Counted from the stretch's first letter, positions 1 through 8,723 are shown. The stretch: DNA of 64,000 nucleotides from Proteiniclasticum ruminis DSM 24773 (GCF_000701905.1 NZ_KL370832.1:285357-349356), one strand, 5' to 3'. Notes: generated by a model not told the origin, from the letters alone. Numbers and translations: made by a program.

Positions 1-1
1 C

Positions 2-532
2 ATCGGTCATCCGCTGCATCCCCATAAGATCATGCGTGCCTTTGGCATCCATGATGTGTATGATGAGCGGTTTGCGGAGGCTCTTCTCTGCTGCGAGTGC
101 GGCATATGCGAGCTCTTTGCCTGCCCCATGAATATCTCTCCAAGAATCGTCAATGTGTTCCTGAAACAGGAACTGAGAAAAAACGGCATCCGGATGAGCT
201 TTGAAACAGGTCCGGTGCAGCCGGAAAGAGAAAACCGTTACGTTCCAGTGGACAGGCTGCTTTCAAGACTGGATATCAGAAAATATTATGATCTTGGAAA
301 ACCTACCTATATGGAAATTGAAACGGATCAAGTGAGAATCCCACTGGGCCAGTATATCGGGAAACCTGCTGTGCCTTGTGTGAAAGTAGGGGACTTTGTG
401 GAGAAAGGCGCACTCATCGGAGATCTTCCAATGACAGATCTTGGATCCAGAGTGCATGCATCCATCACCGGCAGAGTCACCGCAGTGGACGACGCCATCA
501 CGATTGTGCGGGAAAGGAGGGAAAATGCATGA
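2..532 (+). CDS. pduS: RnfC/PduS-like cobalamin reductase, C-terminal part (5' end outside window)
   Basis: Only the last 176 residues are visible; the frame is open to the window edge. They carry a ferredoxin-like cysteine set (C30-x2-C33-x2-C36-x4-C41-P, window numbering) followed by a beta-rich stretch with paired glycines near 'PCVKVGDFVEKGALIGD', typical of the barrel-sandwich/RnfC end of PduS-type flavo-Fe/S proteins. In microcompartments PduS is known to reduce cob(III)alamin or shuttle electrons across the shell. It overlaps the next gene by an ATGA (start 529, stop 530-532), so the two are translationally coupled, and the partner is a PduT-like shell protein, which fits a PduS-PduT electron conduit. 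An RnfC subunit of an ordinary Rnf complex is unlikely because no other rnf genes follow. Confidence 0.8.
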   Translation: MGHPLHPHKIMRAFGIHDVYDERFAEALLCCECGICELFACPMNISPRIVNVFLKQELRKNGIRMSFETGPVQPERENRYVPVDRLLSRLDIRKYYDLGKPTYMEIETDQVRIPLGQYIGKPAVPCVKVGDFVEKGALIGDLPMTDLGSRVHASITGRVTAVDDAITIVRERRENA

Positions 533-1074
533 AAACAATCGGTATGCTGGAGTTCACCAGCATCTGCAGAGGCATTGAAGCTTGCGACGCCATGGTAAAA
601 GCGGGAGACGTTACACTCATCACCGCAAAGACAGCCTGTCCGGGAAAATACATGATTCTTGTCACAGGGGACGTGGGCGCAGTGAAATCTGCCGTGGAAG
701 CGGGAGAGGCAGTGGGAAAACAGTATGTGGTGGACCGTCTGGTTCTAGCCAATGCTCATCCACAGACCATCCGCAGCGTTCAAGGCTTTCAGGATGTAGA
801 GTTTTTTGATGCCCTTGGTGTCATGGAGTTTTATTCCCTCACCAGCGCAGTGTCCGCGGCGGATGCTGCTGTAAAATCAGGTCTTGTCCAGCTCATAGAA
901 ATACGGCTGGGTATGGCCATCGGCGGTAAAGCTTTTGTGACCTTGACAGGAGATGTGGGGTCTGTGAAAGCTGCCATTGAGGCAGGGAAGCGTATCTCTG
1001 CCAAAGAAGGGCTTCTTCTGGAGTCTGTGGTGATTCCATCACCGACCAAAGAGCTCTATGATGCATTACTGTAA
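529..1074 (+). CDS. pduT: PduT-like tandem-BMC microcompartment shell protein
   Basis: 181 residues made of two BMC domains (about 1-90 and 95-181), as shown by the repeated GD-V-x2-V/A-x2-A-x-E-AG pattern. Tandem-BMC trimers form facets of the microcompartment shell. A Cys at position 37 in a 'TACPGKY' context matches the Cys that in PduT places a 4Fe-4S cluster at the trimer pore (family knowledge), so electron transfer through the shell is the likely role. The ATG at 529 is chosen because GGAAAGGAGG lies 8 bases upstream; the frame stays open further upstream but runs inside pduS. It overlaps pduS by 4 bases and is followed by the EutQ N-half. Confidence 0.9.
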   Translation: MKTIGMLEFTSICRGIEACDAMVKAGDVTLITAKTACPGKYMILVTGDVGAVKSAVEAGEAVGKQYVVDRLVLANAHPQTIRSVQGFQDVEFFDALGVMEFYSLTSAVSAADAAVKSGLVQLIEIRLGMAIGGKAFVTLTGDVGSVKAAIEAGKRISAKEGLLLESVVIPSPTKELYDALL

Positions 1075-1093
1075 GAGACTAGGAGGGTACACC

Positions 1094-1387
1094 ATGAAAA
1101 AATGTCTCGTTACAAAGGAAAATCTGAGAACACTTCTGACACCGGATGAAAAGTGCTTCGTGGCTGCAAAGGGGACCATTCTGACTCCTGGAGCCATGGA
1201 TTATCTGAGAGAAAAGCAGATCCGCATTGTCTATGGAGAAGAAGTGTCCGTCGAAAAAAAGGAGGAATGTCCCTGCGTGAAGGAAGAGGATCTTGCCCTT
1301 CGTATTGAGCGGATTCTCACGAAGGAATTTTCAGTCACAGACCCGGCACTTGCAGAAAAAATCGCTGTGATACTACGTAACAAATAG
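1094..1387 (+). CDS. EutQ/EutT N-terminal-like small protein (split EutQ, N half)
   Basis: 97 residues starting MKKCLVTKENLR. The pattern (basic start, 'VTKENLR', 'GTILTPGAMDYL', 'IRIVYG') matches the first about 45 residues of Salmonella EutQ and of EutT-type cobalamin adenosyltransferases, and the rest is a short acidic linker plus a predicted helix (about 60-97) resembling microcompartment targeting helices. It has no catalytic domain of its own. The cupin half of EutQ is encoded separately at 2531, beyond eutH. Start at 1094 follows AGGAGG at 1081-1086; an in-frame ATG at 1058 lies within pduT and lacks a binding site. Function beyond being a microcompartment accessory or targeting module is unknown. 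Confidence 0.65.
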   Translation: MKKCLVTKENLRTLLTPDEKCFVAAKGTILTPGAMDYLREKQIRIVYGEEVSVEKKEECPCVKEEDLALRIERILTKEFSVTDPALAEKIAVILRNK

Positions 1388-1398
1388 GGGGGATAAAA

Positions 1399-2514
1399 AT
1401 GAATATCAGTACCATTATTATTTACATCATGGTGGTCTTCATGGCACTGGGTGCTTTAGACAAGATCATCGGCAACAAATTCGGACTTGGTGAGAAATTT
1501 GATGAAGGTATCATGGCCATGGGTACTCTGGCCGTTGCCATGGTGGGTGTGGTTTCCATCGCACCTGTTCTGGCTAAAATTCTCGGGCCCATCATCGAAC
1601 CTGTCTACACCTTCCTTGGTGCAGACCCTGCCATGTTCGCCACCACTCTTCTTGCCAATGATATGGGCGGATATCCTCTGGCCATGGAGCTGGCAAAAAC
1701 CCAGGAAGCAGGACTTTTTGCTGGACTTATTGTAGGCGCAATGATGGGACCTACCATCGTATTTACCATTCCTGTAGCTCTGGGCATCATTAAAAAAGAA
1801 GACCATCCTTATCTTGCCAAAGGTATCCTAGCCGGTATCATCACCATTCCTATTGGATCCTTCGTTGGTGGACTTGTAGCTGGATTCAGTCTTGGTATGG
1901 TTGTTGCAAATCTTGTACCAATTATTATTGTAGCAGCACTCATTGCGGTGGGGCTCTGGAAAATGCCCAATAAGATGATCAGCGGCTTCAACCGTTTTGG
2001 TCAGGGTGTTGTCATAGTCATCACCATCGCCACTGCAGCCATCATCATCGAAACACTCACAGGATTTGTTGTTATCCCAGGTATGGCCCCAATCTCTGAT
2101 GGTATTCAGATTGTTGGAGCCATCGCCATTACTCTTGCTGGAGCATTCCCTATGGTTCACGTGATTACAAAAGTCTTCAAGAAGCCTCTTATGGCCGCTG
2201 GAAAACTTCTTGGCATGGGAGATGTGGCTGCAGCAGGTATGGTGGCAACACTTGCGAATAATATTCCAATGTTCGGATTGATGAAAGATATGGACAACAG
2301 AGGTAAAGTCATCAATACCGCTTTCGCAGTCAGTGCAGCTTTTGTGTTCGGTGACCATCTGGGATTCACTGCAGGTGTCAACCGTGATATGATTTTCCCA
2401 ATGGTCGTCGGTAAGCTTGTGGGTGGTATCACAGCGGTGATTCTGGCCATGATGCTTACACCTAAAAATGAAGCAGAGGTTCTGCCTAATGAATCCGATG
2501 TGAAGGAGTCTTAG
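1399..2514 (+). CDS. eutH: EutH ethanolamine permease
   Basis: 371-residue polytopic membrane protein with about ten hydrophobic segments. The N-terminus ('MVVFMALGALDKIIGNKFGLG...') and the later 'NDMGGYPLAMELA' and 'FGDHLGFTAGVN' stretches are characteristic of EutH, the facilitator that brings protonated or neutral ethanolamine across the cytoplasmic membrane at low concentration. It sits between the two EutQ halves in one transcription unit (11-base gap upstream, 16 downstream) and has its own AGGGGGGA binding site. Its presence is the best evidence that this microcompartment locus handles ethanolamine rather than 1,2-propanediol. Confidence 0.93.
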   Translation: MNISTIIIYIMVVFMALGALDKIIGNKFGLGEKFDEGIMAMGTLAVAMVGVVSIAPVLAKILGPIIEPVYTFLGADPAMFATTLLANDMGGYPLAMELAKTQEAGLFAGLIVGAMMGPTIVFTIPVALGIIKKEDHPYLAKGILAGIITIPIGSFVGGLVAGFSLGMVVANLVPIIIVAALIAVGLWKMPNKMISGFNRFGQGVVIVITIATAAIIIETLTGFVVIPGMAPISDGIQIVGAIAITLAGAFPMVHVITKVFKKPLMAAGKLLGMGDVAAAGMVATLANNIPMFGLMKDMDNRGKVINTAFAVSAAFVFGDHLGFTAGVNRDMIFPMVVGKLVGGITAVILAMMLTPKNEAEVLPNESDVKES

Positions 2515-2530
2515 AAAGCGAGGGATCCAT

Positions 2531-2983
2531 ATGCAAATCAGTCAGGAACAGCTGGAAGCCGTCATCCGTAAGGTGCTCCAGGAGCAAATGGGTGTAGAAA
2601 AGAAGCCCATGGACAAATGTGTGGACAAAAAGAGCGGCGTTCTTGTGGTGAAGGGAAGAAGCGTAAGACCGGAACCCTTTGACACAGGAAAACCAGGCAC
2701 GAAAGTATTTCTGTCTGATGTGATGACCTTAGAAGAAAGTCCACGTCTTATGGCGGGCATCATGGAAATGGAGGAGTCCAGTTTTCCCTGGACTCTCCAG
2801 TATGATGAAGTGGACTATATCATCGAAGGGGCACTGGAAATCAAAATTGGAGATGCAGTCATCCGGGGAGAGGCAGGAGACATCCTCTTCATTCCCAAAG
2901 GCAGCTCCATTTCCTTCGTCGCACCAGGCAAAACCAGATTTTTGTATGTTACATATCCTGCCGATTGGGCAGAACAGGAGTAG
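2531..2983 (+). CDS. eutQ: EutQ cupin-domain protein (C half of EutQ)
   Basis: 150 residues. Residues 1-20 form an amphipathic helix (QISQEQLEAVIRKVLQEQ) of the type that directs proteins into microcompartments, followed by a linker rich in Lys. Residues about 38-148 are a cupin barrel aligning with the C-terminal half of EutQ, including 'FPWTLQYDEVDYIIEG', 'GDILFIPKGSSI' and 'RFLYVTYPADW'. EutQ has been described as an acetate-kinase-like enzyme and as a factor needed for shell assembly. The N-terminal region found in enterobacterial EutQ is missing here and is encoded apart at 1094. The next gene starts six bases after the stop. Confidence 0.88.
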   Translation: MQISQEQLEAVIRKVLQEQMGVEKKPMDKCVDKKSGVLVVKGRSVRPEPFDTGKPGTKVFLSDVMTLEESPRLMAGIMEMEESSFPWTLQYDEVDYIIEGALEIKIGDAVIRGEAGDILFIPKGSSISFVAPGKTRFLYVTYPADWAEQE

Positions 2984-2988
2984 TGCGT

Positions 2989-4146
2989 ATGAGCAGGTAT
3001 GAATTTCAGATGGGCCCCACAGTCTGGTACGGGAAATACAGCCTGCGGAAGCTTTACGGCCTGTCTTTTAAAAAAGCATGCATTGTCACAGACAAATCCA
3101 TGGTTTCACTGGGCATGCTCAAGCCACTGGAGAGAATTCTGAAAGATCTTGGGGTATCCTACCGCATCTTTGATGAGGTGGAGCCGGATCCGTCTTTACA
3201 GACCATTCTCAGCGGGCTTTCGCATATCCTTGTGACCAAACCGGATCTTCTCATCGCTGTGGGCGGCGGCTCTGTCATCGACGCGGCGAAAGCCATCATG
3301 TTCTTCTGCCTGAAAGTGAAAGAAGAAGTGATTAAACCTGAAAAAATACGAAAGCCTTATTTTGTGGCAGTCCCCACCACCAGCGGAACGGGATCAGAAG
3401 TGACCTCCTACTCGGTGATTACAGATGAGAAGAACGGGCTGAAGATTCCGCTGAAAGATGCGAGGATGCTGCCTGATGTGGCCGTGCTGGATCCCGTTTT
3501 CACAAGCACGCTGCCCCAGAAAGTCATCGCCTACGCAGGACTGGATGTCTTTACCCACGCCATAGAAGCCTATGTGTCCCGGGAGCATCATCTGATGTCG
3601 GATCAGTACAGCCTGGAGGCTGTGAAACTTGCATCGGCGTCTTTACCCGAGATGTATGAAAAGGTCAGTGAAGATGAGGCCCGGATGGAAGTCCACCTGG
3701 CGTCCTTCTACGCAGGGCTTGCATTTGAGAACAGCGGACTGGGACTCAATCATGGCATGGCCCATGCTTTGGGTGCAACCCATAAACTGCCCCATGGTCT
3801 TGCCAATGCCATGCTGCTTCTTCAGATCATCCGGTACAACCGGCAGGAGGAAGTGTATGGTCAAGAGACCGGCAAGCGGTATGACGCTTTAGGAAGCGCT
3901 ATGGTTTTCCGCAGATCTCCATTGTGTGAGGCAAAGGGGATGGAAGAAAAACTGAAACAGCTGAAGGCGTTCCTGGGGATTCCAATAAGTATCAAAGAAT
4001 GGGGCGTTTCCGAAGAAGAATTTATAAAGAGCATTCCAGGTATGGTGAAAAATGCCATGGCGGATTTCACCACGGCAAGCAATCCTAGAAAACCAAAGCC
4101 GGAAGATCTCGTGAGGCTTTATCTAGAAGCTTACTACGGTATCTGA
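2989..4146 (+). CDS. eutG: Iron-containing alcohol dehydrogenase, EutG/PduQ type
   Basis: 385 residues, group III (iron) alcohol dehydrogenase. The NAD-binding 'GGGSVIDAAKA' is at 92-102, and the metal ligands appear as D186 and H190 ('GLDVFTHAIEAY'), H255 ('GLNHGMAHA') and H269 ('HKLPHG'). In microcompartments this enzyme reduces acetaldehyde (or propionaldehyde) to the alcohol and regenerates NAD+ inside the shell. Start at 2989 is preferred because CAGGAG lies 8 bases upstream at 2975-2980; an ATG at 2965 would overlap eutQ without a binding site. EutG or PduQ naming cannot be settled from sequence; the eutH/eutQ/eutJ context favours EutG. Confidence 0.87.
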   Translation: MSRYEFQMGPTVWYGKYSLRKLYGLSFKKACIVTDKSMVSLGMLKPLERILKDLGVSYRIFDEVEPDPSLQTILSGLSHILVTKPDLLIAVGGGSVIDAAKAIMFFCLKVKEEVIKPEKIRKPYFVAVPTTSGTGSEVTSYSVITDEKNGLKIPLKDARMLPDVAVLDPVFTSTLPQKVIAYAGLDVFTHAIEAYVSREHHLMSDQYSLEAVKLASASLPEMYEKVSEDEARMEVHLASFYAGLAFENSGLGLNHGMAHALGATHKLPHGLANAMLLLQIIRYNRQEEVYGQETGKRYDALGSAMVFRRSPLCEAKGMEEKLKQLKAFLGIPISIKEWGVSEEEFIKSIPGMVKNAMADFTTASNPRKPKPEDLVRLYLEAYYGI

Positions 4147-4174
4147 ACTGCTGAGTAGATAAAAGGGTGATGAA

Positions 4175-5005
4175 ATGGCGGAAAAACTGCAGGCTGCAAA
4201 TAATAGAATCAGAGCACTGGAGGAAGTGGAGAGAAACACCAGTCTTCCCGGAAAGAATGAGAAAATCAAAGTGGGTGTGGATCTAGGCACCGCTTATATT
4301 GTTCTTGTGGCTCTCGGAGAAAAGAACAGGCCTCTGGCTGTGGAAATGCAGTATGCCCAGGTGGTCCGGGACGGACTTGTGGTGGACTTTGTGGGGGCAC
4401 GTCAGATTGTCGCAAGACTCAAAGACAAACTGGAGGAAAGGCTCGGCAGAGAACTTCTTCATGCGGCCATCGCCGTGCCGCCTGGAACCCAGGAAGCGGA
4501 CTGCAAAAGTCACAAATATGTGGTGGAAGGCGCAGGGTTCGATGTGACGGAGATTCTGGATGAACCCACCGCCGCCAATGGGGTTCTTGGCATCCGATCA
4601 GGAGCCATTGTAGACATCGGAGGCGGCACCACAGGAATCTCGGTACTGCAGGAAGGCAAAGTGGTATACGTGGCAGATGAAGCCACGGGCGGTGTACACC
4701 TCAGCTTAGTGCTGGCAGGCCATTATAAAATCCCATATGAGGAAGCAGAAAGTCTGAAGAAAGACAATGACAGGCACCAGGAAATCCTTCCTGTGGTGCG
4801 GCCGGTGCTGGAGAAAATGGCCAGTATCGTGAAGCGTCATATATCAGGCTATGCCATAGAGAACATCTATCTCGTAGGAGGCACCTGCTGTCTTACGGGC
4901 ATGGAGAAGATTTTCCAGGATTACCTCTGCGTTCCAGTCCATAAGCCTCAAAACCCCTTCCTGGTGACGCCTTTGGGCATTGCACTGGGCAGTGGTGAGG
5001 GGTAG
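4175..5005 (+). CDS. eutJ: EutJ, actin/Hsp70-fold ethanolamine utilization chaperone
   Basis: 276 residues of the actin-like ATPase superfamily. The phosphate-1 loop is 'VGVDLGTAYIVLVAL' (about 30-44), the central 'AIVDIGGGTTGISV' is phosphate-2, and 'IYLVGGTCCLTGME' is the adenosine motif. EutJ is conserved in ethanolamine operons, presumed to help assemble or reactivate microcompartment enzymes, but its exact role is not established. It is the last gene of the operon here; a 13-bp inverted repeat follows 20 bases after the stop. GGGTGATGAA precedes the ATG. The first 28 residues are a charged helix outside the ATPase fold. Confidence 0.88.
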   Translation: MAEKLQAANNRIRALEEVERNTSLPGKNEKIKVGVDLGTAYIVLVALGEKNRPLAVEMQYAQVVRDGLVVDFVGARQIVARLKDKLEERLGRELLHAAIAVPPGTQEADCKSHKYVVEGAGFDVTEILDEPTAANGVLGIRSGAIVDIGGGTTGISVLQEGKVVYVADEATGGVHLSLVLAGHYKIPYEEAESLKKDNDRHQEILPVVRPVLEKMASIVKRHISGYAIENIYLVGGTCCLTGMEKIFQDYLCVPVHKPQNPFLVTPLGIALGSGEG

Positions 5006-5025
5006 AATGAAATAAAGAAAAAAGG

Positions 5026-5075
5026 TTCCCTCTGACGGACGGATGAAACAAGAAGCATCTTCCCGTCAGAGGGAA
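5026..5075. terminator. Perfect 13-bp inverted repeat after the eut operon
   Basis: TTCCCTCTGACGG (5026-5038) pairs perfectly with its complement at 5063-5075 around a 24-base loop. An A-rich run precedes it and a T-rich stretch follows, so it can end transcription of the eut operon, although the loop is long and the T run is interrupted. Confidence 0.6.
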
Positions 5076-5117
5076 ATTTCTGTGGTTTCTGTGTTTTTAG
5101 AAGGAGGGTCAATCCAT

Positions 5118-5570
5118 ATGAATTTCTATAGAAAGCCAAATCTTATGCTTCCCGTCAGTCTTCACGATGCCCGCGTCGAAAAGATTGCCATGAGACGGGG
5201 AGAGAAGCCTCTATCCGGAGAACTGGTTCTATACTTTCCAGAGGGTATCAGAGCGGAAATGAAAGGGAAGTGGGACATCACAGGCTCTGCAGAAGTCCGC
5301 CTTGGCGGCATCGACTGGGACTTCTCAGGAATCCGCTATTATGAAGGAGACGCTGTCAAGGAGAGGTCCTTTGAGGAGTTTACGGCGGATCTTGAAGAGA
5401 GCAGCTTTGAAATCGTAGATGAAAGCTATGGCTATAACCGCAGTGTGTTTTCAGGGTACCGCTATCAGGAGGGGTTTTTCAGAGTGGAGATGGAGATTTA
5501 TCATTTCAAAGAAGCGGAGTACTTTTATGAAGCTGCGCCGGTGGAAGAGGTCGGAGATCTTTCTGAGTAA
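5118..5570 (+). CDS. Hypothetical protein, 150 residues
   Basis: Soluble, beta-rich, acidic protein with no signal peptide or membrane segment. I do not recognise the family. Notable stretches are 'LPVSLHDARVEKI' near the N-terminus, 'GELVLYFPEG' and a very acidic C-terminus (about 40% D/E after residue 90). ATG 5118 has AAGGAGGGT upstream at 5101-5109; a longer frame from 5043 would run through the inverted repeat and has no binding site. It is separated from eutJ by the hairpin, so it is probably its own unit. A 301-base gap follows before the next gene. Confidence 0.7.
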   Translation: MNFYRKPNLMLPVSLHDARVEKIAMRRGEKPLSGELVLYFPEGIRAEMKGKWDITGSAEVRLGGIDWDFSGIRYYEGDAVKERSFEEFTADLEESSFEIVDESYGYNRSVFSGYRYQEGFFRVEMEIYHFKEAEYFYEAAPVEEVGDLSE

Positions 5571-5871
5571 CTATGCATTTTCAGGACCTCTATTTAGAGT
5601 GGTGATTGTAAGTTCCCCTTGGACAGGTGTATTAATACTGGATAACTTTGCAGGAAATCCCAGGATAATCTGCATAATTGCTATTTTAGGTGAATTATTC
5701 ATGGGTTTATACAGCGGATTGAGAAATGTTTGTTCTTTGAGCCATTCTGTCAATAAACTCTTAATGAAGTAAAAGTTATACATCCAAATGAAGAATTATG
5801 CATGTATATCATTGTTTTGTAGGGTTGTATATGGTATCCTAAGCACCGTTACACAAAAAGGAGGCCTATGC
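5571..5871. other. Intergenic stretch between hypothetical gene and yjiH-like gene
   Basis: AT-rich sequence with frequent stops in all frames. It contains no hairpin or repeat that I can support. It ends in AAAAAGGAGG (5855-5864), the ribosome binding site of the next gene. It probably holds that gene's promoter; no clean -35/-10 pair stands out. Confidence 0.4.
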
Positions 5872-7227
5872 ATGAAAAATAAGTTGAAATTTATCTTTTT
5901 ATCCACCTTTGGATTTATTTTTTTCCTGATGCCATTTACCATCCAAGGAGAAAACAAGATCCTCATATCTCATATTGTCAGTTTTGTGACAGGAAATTTC
6001 CTGGAACCTTTCATGATGTTCACACAGGCCTTTGCCTGGTTTGTGCTGCTTATGACAGCACTCTTTATATTCTATACGTCCAAGAATGAAAAATGGAATG
6101 AAATCTTTAAAGCGAGTCCTTTCAATGTTTTATTGAGAGTTGCCGGATCTTTTCTCTACCTCATGGTTCTGAACGGCTGGTTTGAAGGAACTGCCATCGG
6201 AAACATGATCCTGGACCCCAACACAGGGGGCCTCATGGCGGGAGAGGGCGGACTTCTCACAACACTCTATATCACCTTTTTTGTCGGGATCCTCGCACTG
6301 CCACTGTTGACACATTTTGGTATTGTGGAGTTTCTGGGAGTGCTACTGGGGCCTGTCATGGAGAAAGTCTTCCGTGTGCCAGGTTATTCCACCGTGGATG
6401 CCATCGCTTCTTTTGTTGGAGATGGAACCATCGGCATCGTGCTGACAGATCAGCAGTACCAAAGAGGATACTACAACAAGAGAGAGGCTTATATCATCGC
6501 CAGCAGTTTTTCCATTGTGGGTATTGCCTTTGCTTCTGCAGTGGCAGAAGAACTGGGATTCAGCAGTATATTCCCAATATTCTATGGATCCATTGCGCTC
6601 ATCACGGTGGTTCTGGCCTTCATCATGTCCAGAATGCCACTGAAGAAGTTCGAACCCACGTATTATGGCGGGATTGAACCCAAAAAAGAAGAAGTGCCAC
6701 AAGGATCCAGCATCCTTGCCCATGCATATAAAGAAGCTCTGGAGCAGGCAGATTCTGCAAAGATCTTCAAGGTGATTACAGAAGCGCTGAAGAATATTCT
6801 GAACATCTATGTGGGATTTCTCCCTACCATCATGGCCATTGGAACTCTTTCTCTGATCATCGCGGAATACACTGCATTTTTTGACATCATCAGTGTTCCA
6901 TTTTTATATTTCTACCAGTTCATCGGCTATACCAAGGATGTGGCAGCCTCCATGGCACCAGCCTCCGTTGCAGGATTTGCAGATATGTATCTGCCCGCTC
7001 TTTTCATCAGCGGATCCGCCTCCGAAGCGTCCAGATTCTTCATTGGTGTTCTGGCCTTCACACAGCTGGTATTTATGTCTGAGACCGGTATGATACTAGT
7101 AAAGACGAAGATTGGTATGAGCTTCCTTGACGTGGTGAAGCTGTTCCTCTTTAGAACCCTCTTATCCATACCGCTCCTCATCCTGATCACTCAGATCCTG
7201 GGTGCCTTGGGGATCCTTTCTTTCTAG
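5872..7227 (+). CDS. YjiH-family membrane protein with nucleoside-recognition (Gate) domains
   Basis: 451 residues, about ten membrane segments. The first (residues 4-24) is a signal-anchor-like helix; the 'FVGDGTIGIVLTDQQYQRGYYNKREAYIIASSFSIVG' area, which is a Gate motif region with Gly/Asp-rich loops, and the later repeat around 'ASVAGFADMYLPALF' point to the YjiH/nucleoside-recognition group, transport proteins whose substrates are mostly unknown. ATG 5872 is selected because AAAAAGGAGG lies seven bases upstream; translation from 5788 has no such signal. It is a single-gene unit ended by the terminator at 7276. No neighbour suggests its substrate. Confidence 0.75.
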   Translation: MKNKLKFIFLSTFGFIFFLMPFTIQGENKILISHIVSFVTGNFLEPFMMFTQAFAWFVLLMTALFIFYTSKNEKWNEIFKASPFNVLLRVAGSFLYLMVLNGWFEGTAIGNMILDPNTGGLMAGEGGLLTTLYITFFVGILALPLLTHFGIVEFLGVLLGPVMEKVFRVPGYSTVDAIASFVGDGTIGIVLTDQQYQRGYYNKREAYIIASSFSIVGIAFASAVAEELGFSSIFPIFYGSIALITVVLAFIMSRMPLKKFEPTYYGGIEPKKEEVPQGSSILAHAYKEALEQADSAKIFKVITEALKNILNIYVGFLPTIMAIGTLSLIIAEYTAFFDIISVPFLYFYQFIGYTKDVAASMAPASVAGFADMYLPALFISGSASEASRFFIGVLAFTQLVFMSETGMILVKTKIGMSFLDVVKLFLFRTLLSIPLLILITQILGALGILSF

Positions 7228-7275
7228 AAACCCTTTGTAAATAATCACGTATGCCGTTTTATGGTAGATAGCAAG

Positions 7276-7311
7276 AACGCAGTTCCTAAAGAAGAAGGAA
7301 CTGCGTTTTTC
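7276..7311 (+). terminator. Intrinsic terminator after yjiH-like gene
   Basis: AACGCAGTTCCT (7276-7287) pairs with AGGAACTGCGTT (7296-7307), an 8-base loop, followed by a short T run. Confidence 0.85.
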
Positions 7312-7498
7312 TGTGTCCATCCCCAGGATCTTTTTCAATGAAAATAAGTGAAAATGTATCGGAAAAGAATACATCAGATAGTAAATGGATGGAGCTACTG
7401 ATATAATGAAATCAATTGGAGATGCATAAATATAATACAGGAAGAGAACCGGCTTCAATGACCCGTATGCTTCCTGTTGTGGCGGAGTGAAGGATACG

Positions 7499-8713
7499 AT
7501 GTATATTGCAAGACAGCCGATTTTTAAAGTAAATATGGATGTGTACGGATATGAGCTTCTTTTCCGCGCGAAAAAAGAGTCTCTGGCTTATGATGGGCTC
7601 TCTTCCTCCGCTGCTACAGCCAGTGTGATTTCGGGTCTTATGGAAGAGGGGTTTTCCACCATTGTGGACAATAAAAGAGCATTCATCAATTTCAATGAAG
7701 AGCTCCTCATTTCCGATGTGGTGGAACTTATCCATAAGGATACCCTTGTCATTGAGATTCTAGAAACAGTACAAGTGAGTGAACCCGTCAAAAACAGGAT
7801 GCGGGAGCTGAAGAAGGCCGGGTATGAGATTGCCCTGGATGATTTTCAGGACGACTACAAAGGGTATCCACTGAATGACTATGCGAAAATCATTAAATTT
7901 GATCTCATCCGGACACCCTTGGAGACCATTCGGGAAAGCGTCCGGGACGCTCTTTCTGAAGGCAAGATTCTACTGGCAGAAAAAGTGGAGACAGAAGCGG
8001 AGTTTCTTCTGGCCAAGTCCATGGGGTTCAAACTTTTTCAAGGTTTTTTCTTTTCCAGACCCACCATTGTAGGAAACAATAATGCAGTGAGAACCAGCAC
8101 CCGGAATCAGTATTTGCGGATATTCAAAGAACTTCGAAAAGAAGAACCCTCTTTTCAGGTGCTGGCTGAAATCATCGAGAAGGATGTGGCTCTTTCTTAT
8201 AAACTCCTTCGGGTCATCCGGGAAAAATCCCAAGGTGATCTGGTGTATTCGATTAAAAAAGCCTTGAGCTACATGGGGCTGAAAGAACTGGACCGTTGGA
8301 TCAGAATCCTCATGATTCAGGACCTGGGGTCAGAAAAGCCCAAGGAGCTTGTCTATGTATCTCTCATCCGGTCAAAACTGGCAGAGGAGATTGCCGTAGC
8401 CACCCACCTGAAAAATGCCAGACACGAGGCGTCCATGATGGGGCTTTTCAGCACACTGGATGCACTCCTGGATATGGATATGGAGGAGGCGCTAAGAGGG
8501 GTAAATCTATCCCCTAGGATTTCCGAGGCGCTCATTCATTCCCAAGGAGAGCTTTCTGTGATCCGAGAGATCATCGAATCTCAAGAAAGAGGGGATTGGC
8601 AGAAACTGGATCTTCTGGCCACGGTATTGAACGTAAGTGAGGAAGATGTGTATGGATATTACATGAAGGCGGTGCGGTGGGCAAAGGAAGTCATGGAGCT
8701 TTTATATGATTGA
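7499..8713 (+). CDS. EAL-HDOD signalling protein (YuxH type)
   Basis: 404 residues, cytoplasmic. Residues 1-200 form a short EAL domain that begins 'MYIARQPIFKVN' and has 'YELLFR' where active enzymes have EAL, plus 'IEILET', 'ALDDFQDDY', 'AEKVETE' and 'FQGFFFSRP'. Residues about 205-390 are an HDOD domain ('PSFQVLAEIIEKDVALSYKLLRV'). This is the YuxH architecture, in which the EAL part is often inactive; loss of the glutamate-alanine-leucine context here suggests sensing or protein interaction rather than hydrolysis. ATG 7499 is chosen because the canonical family N-terminus starts there and AAGGA is just upstream; an upstream GTG at 7487 is possible. The next gene's binding site overlaps its stop, so the three genes to 10184 look like one operon. 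Confidence 0.85.
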   Translation: MYIARQPIFKVNMDVYGYELLFRAKKESLAYDGLSSSAATASVISGLMEEGFSTIVDNKRAFINFNEELLISDVVELIHKDTLVIEILETVQVSEPVKNRMRELKKAGYEIALDDFQDDYKGYPLNDYAKIIKFDLIRTPLETIRESVRDALSEGKILLAEKVETEAEFLLAKSMGFKLFQGFFFSRPTIVGNNNAVRTSTRNQYLRIFKELRKEEPSFQVLAEIIEKDVALSYKLLRVIREKSQGDLVYSIKKALSYMGLKELDRWIRILMIQDLGSEKPKELVYVSLIRSKLAEEIAVATHLKNARHEASMMGLFSTLDALLDMDMEEALRGVNLSPRISEALIHSQGELSVIREIIESQERGDWQKLDLLATVLNVSEEDVYGYYMKAVRWAKEVMELLYD

Positions 8714-8723
8714 GGAGGGTGTT

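Noticed and set aside
376-528. Longer start for the BMC shell protein
   Set aside because: It would read through pduS in another frame; the ATG at 529 has a strong binding site and the family N-terminus.
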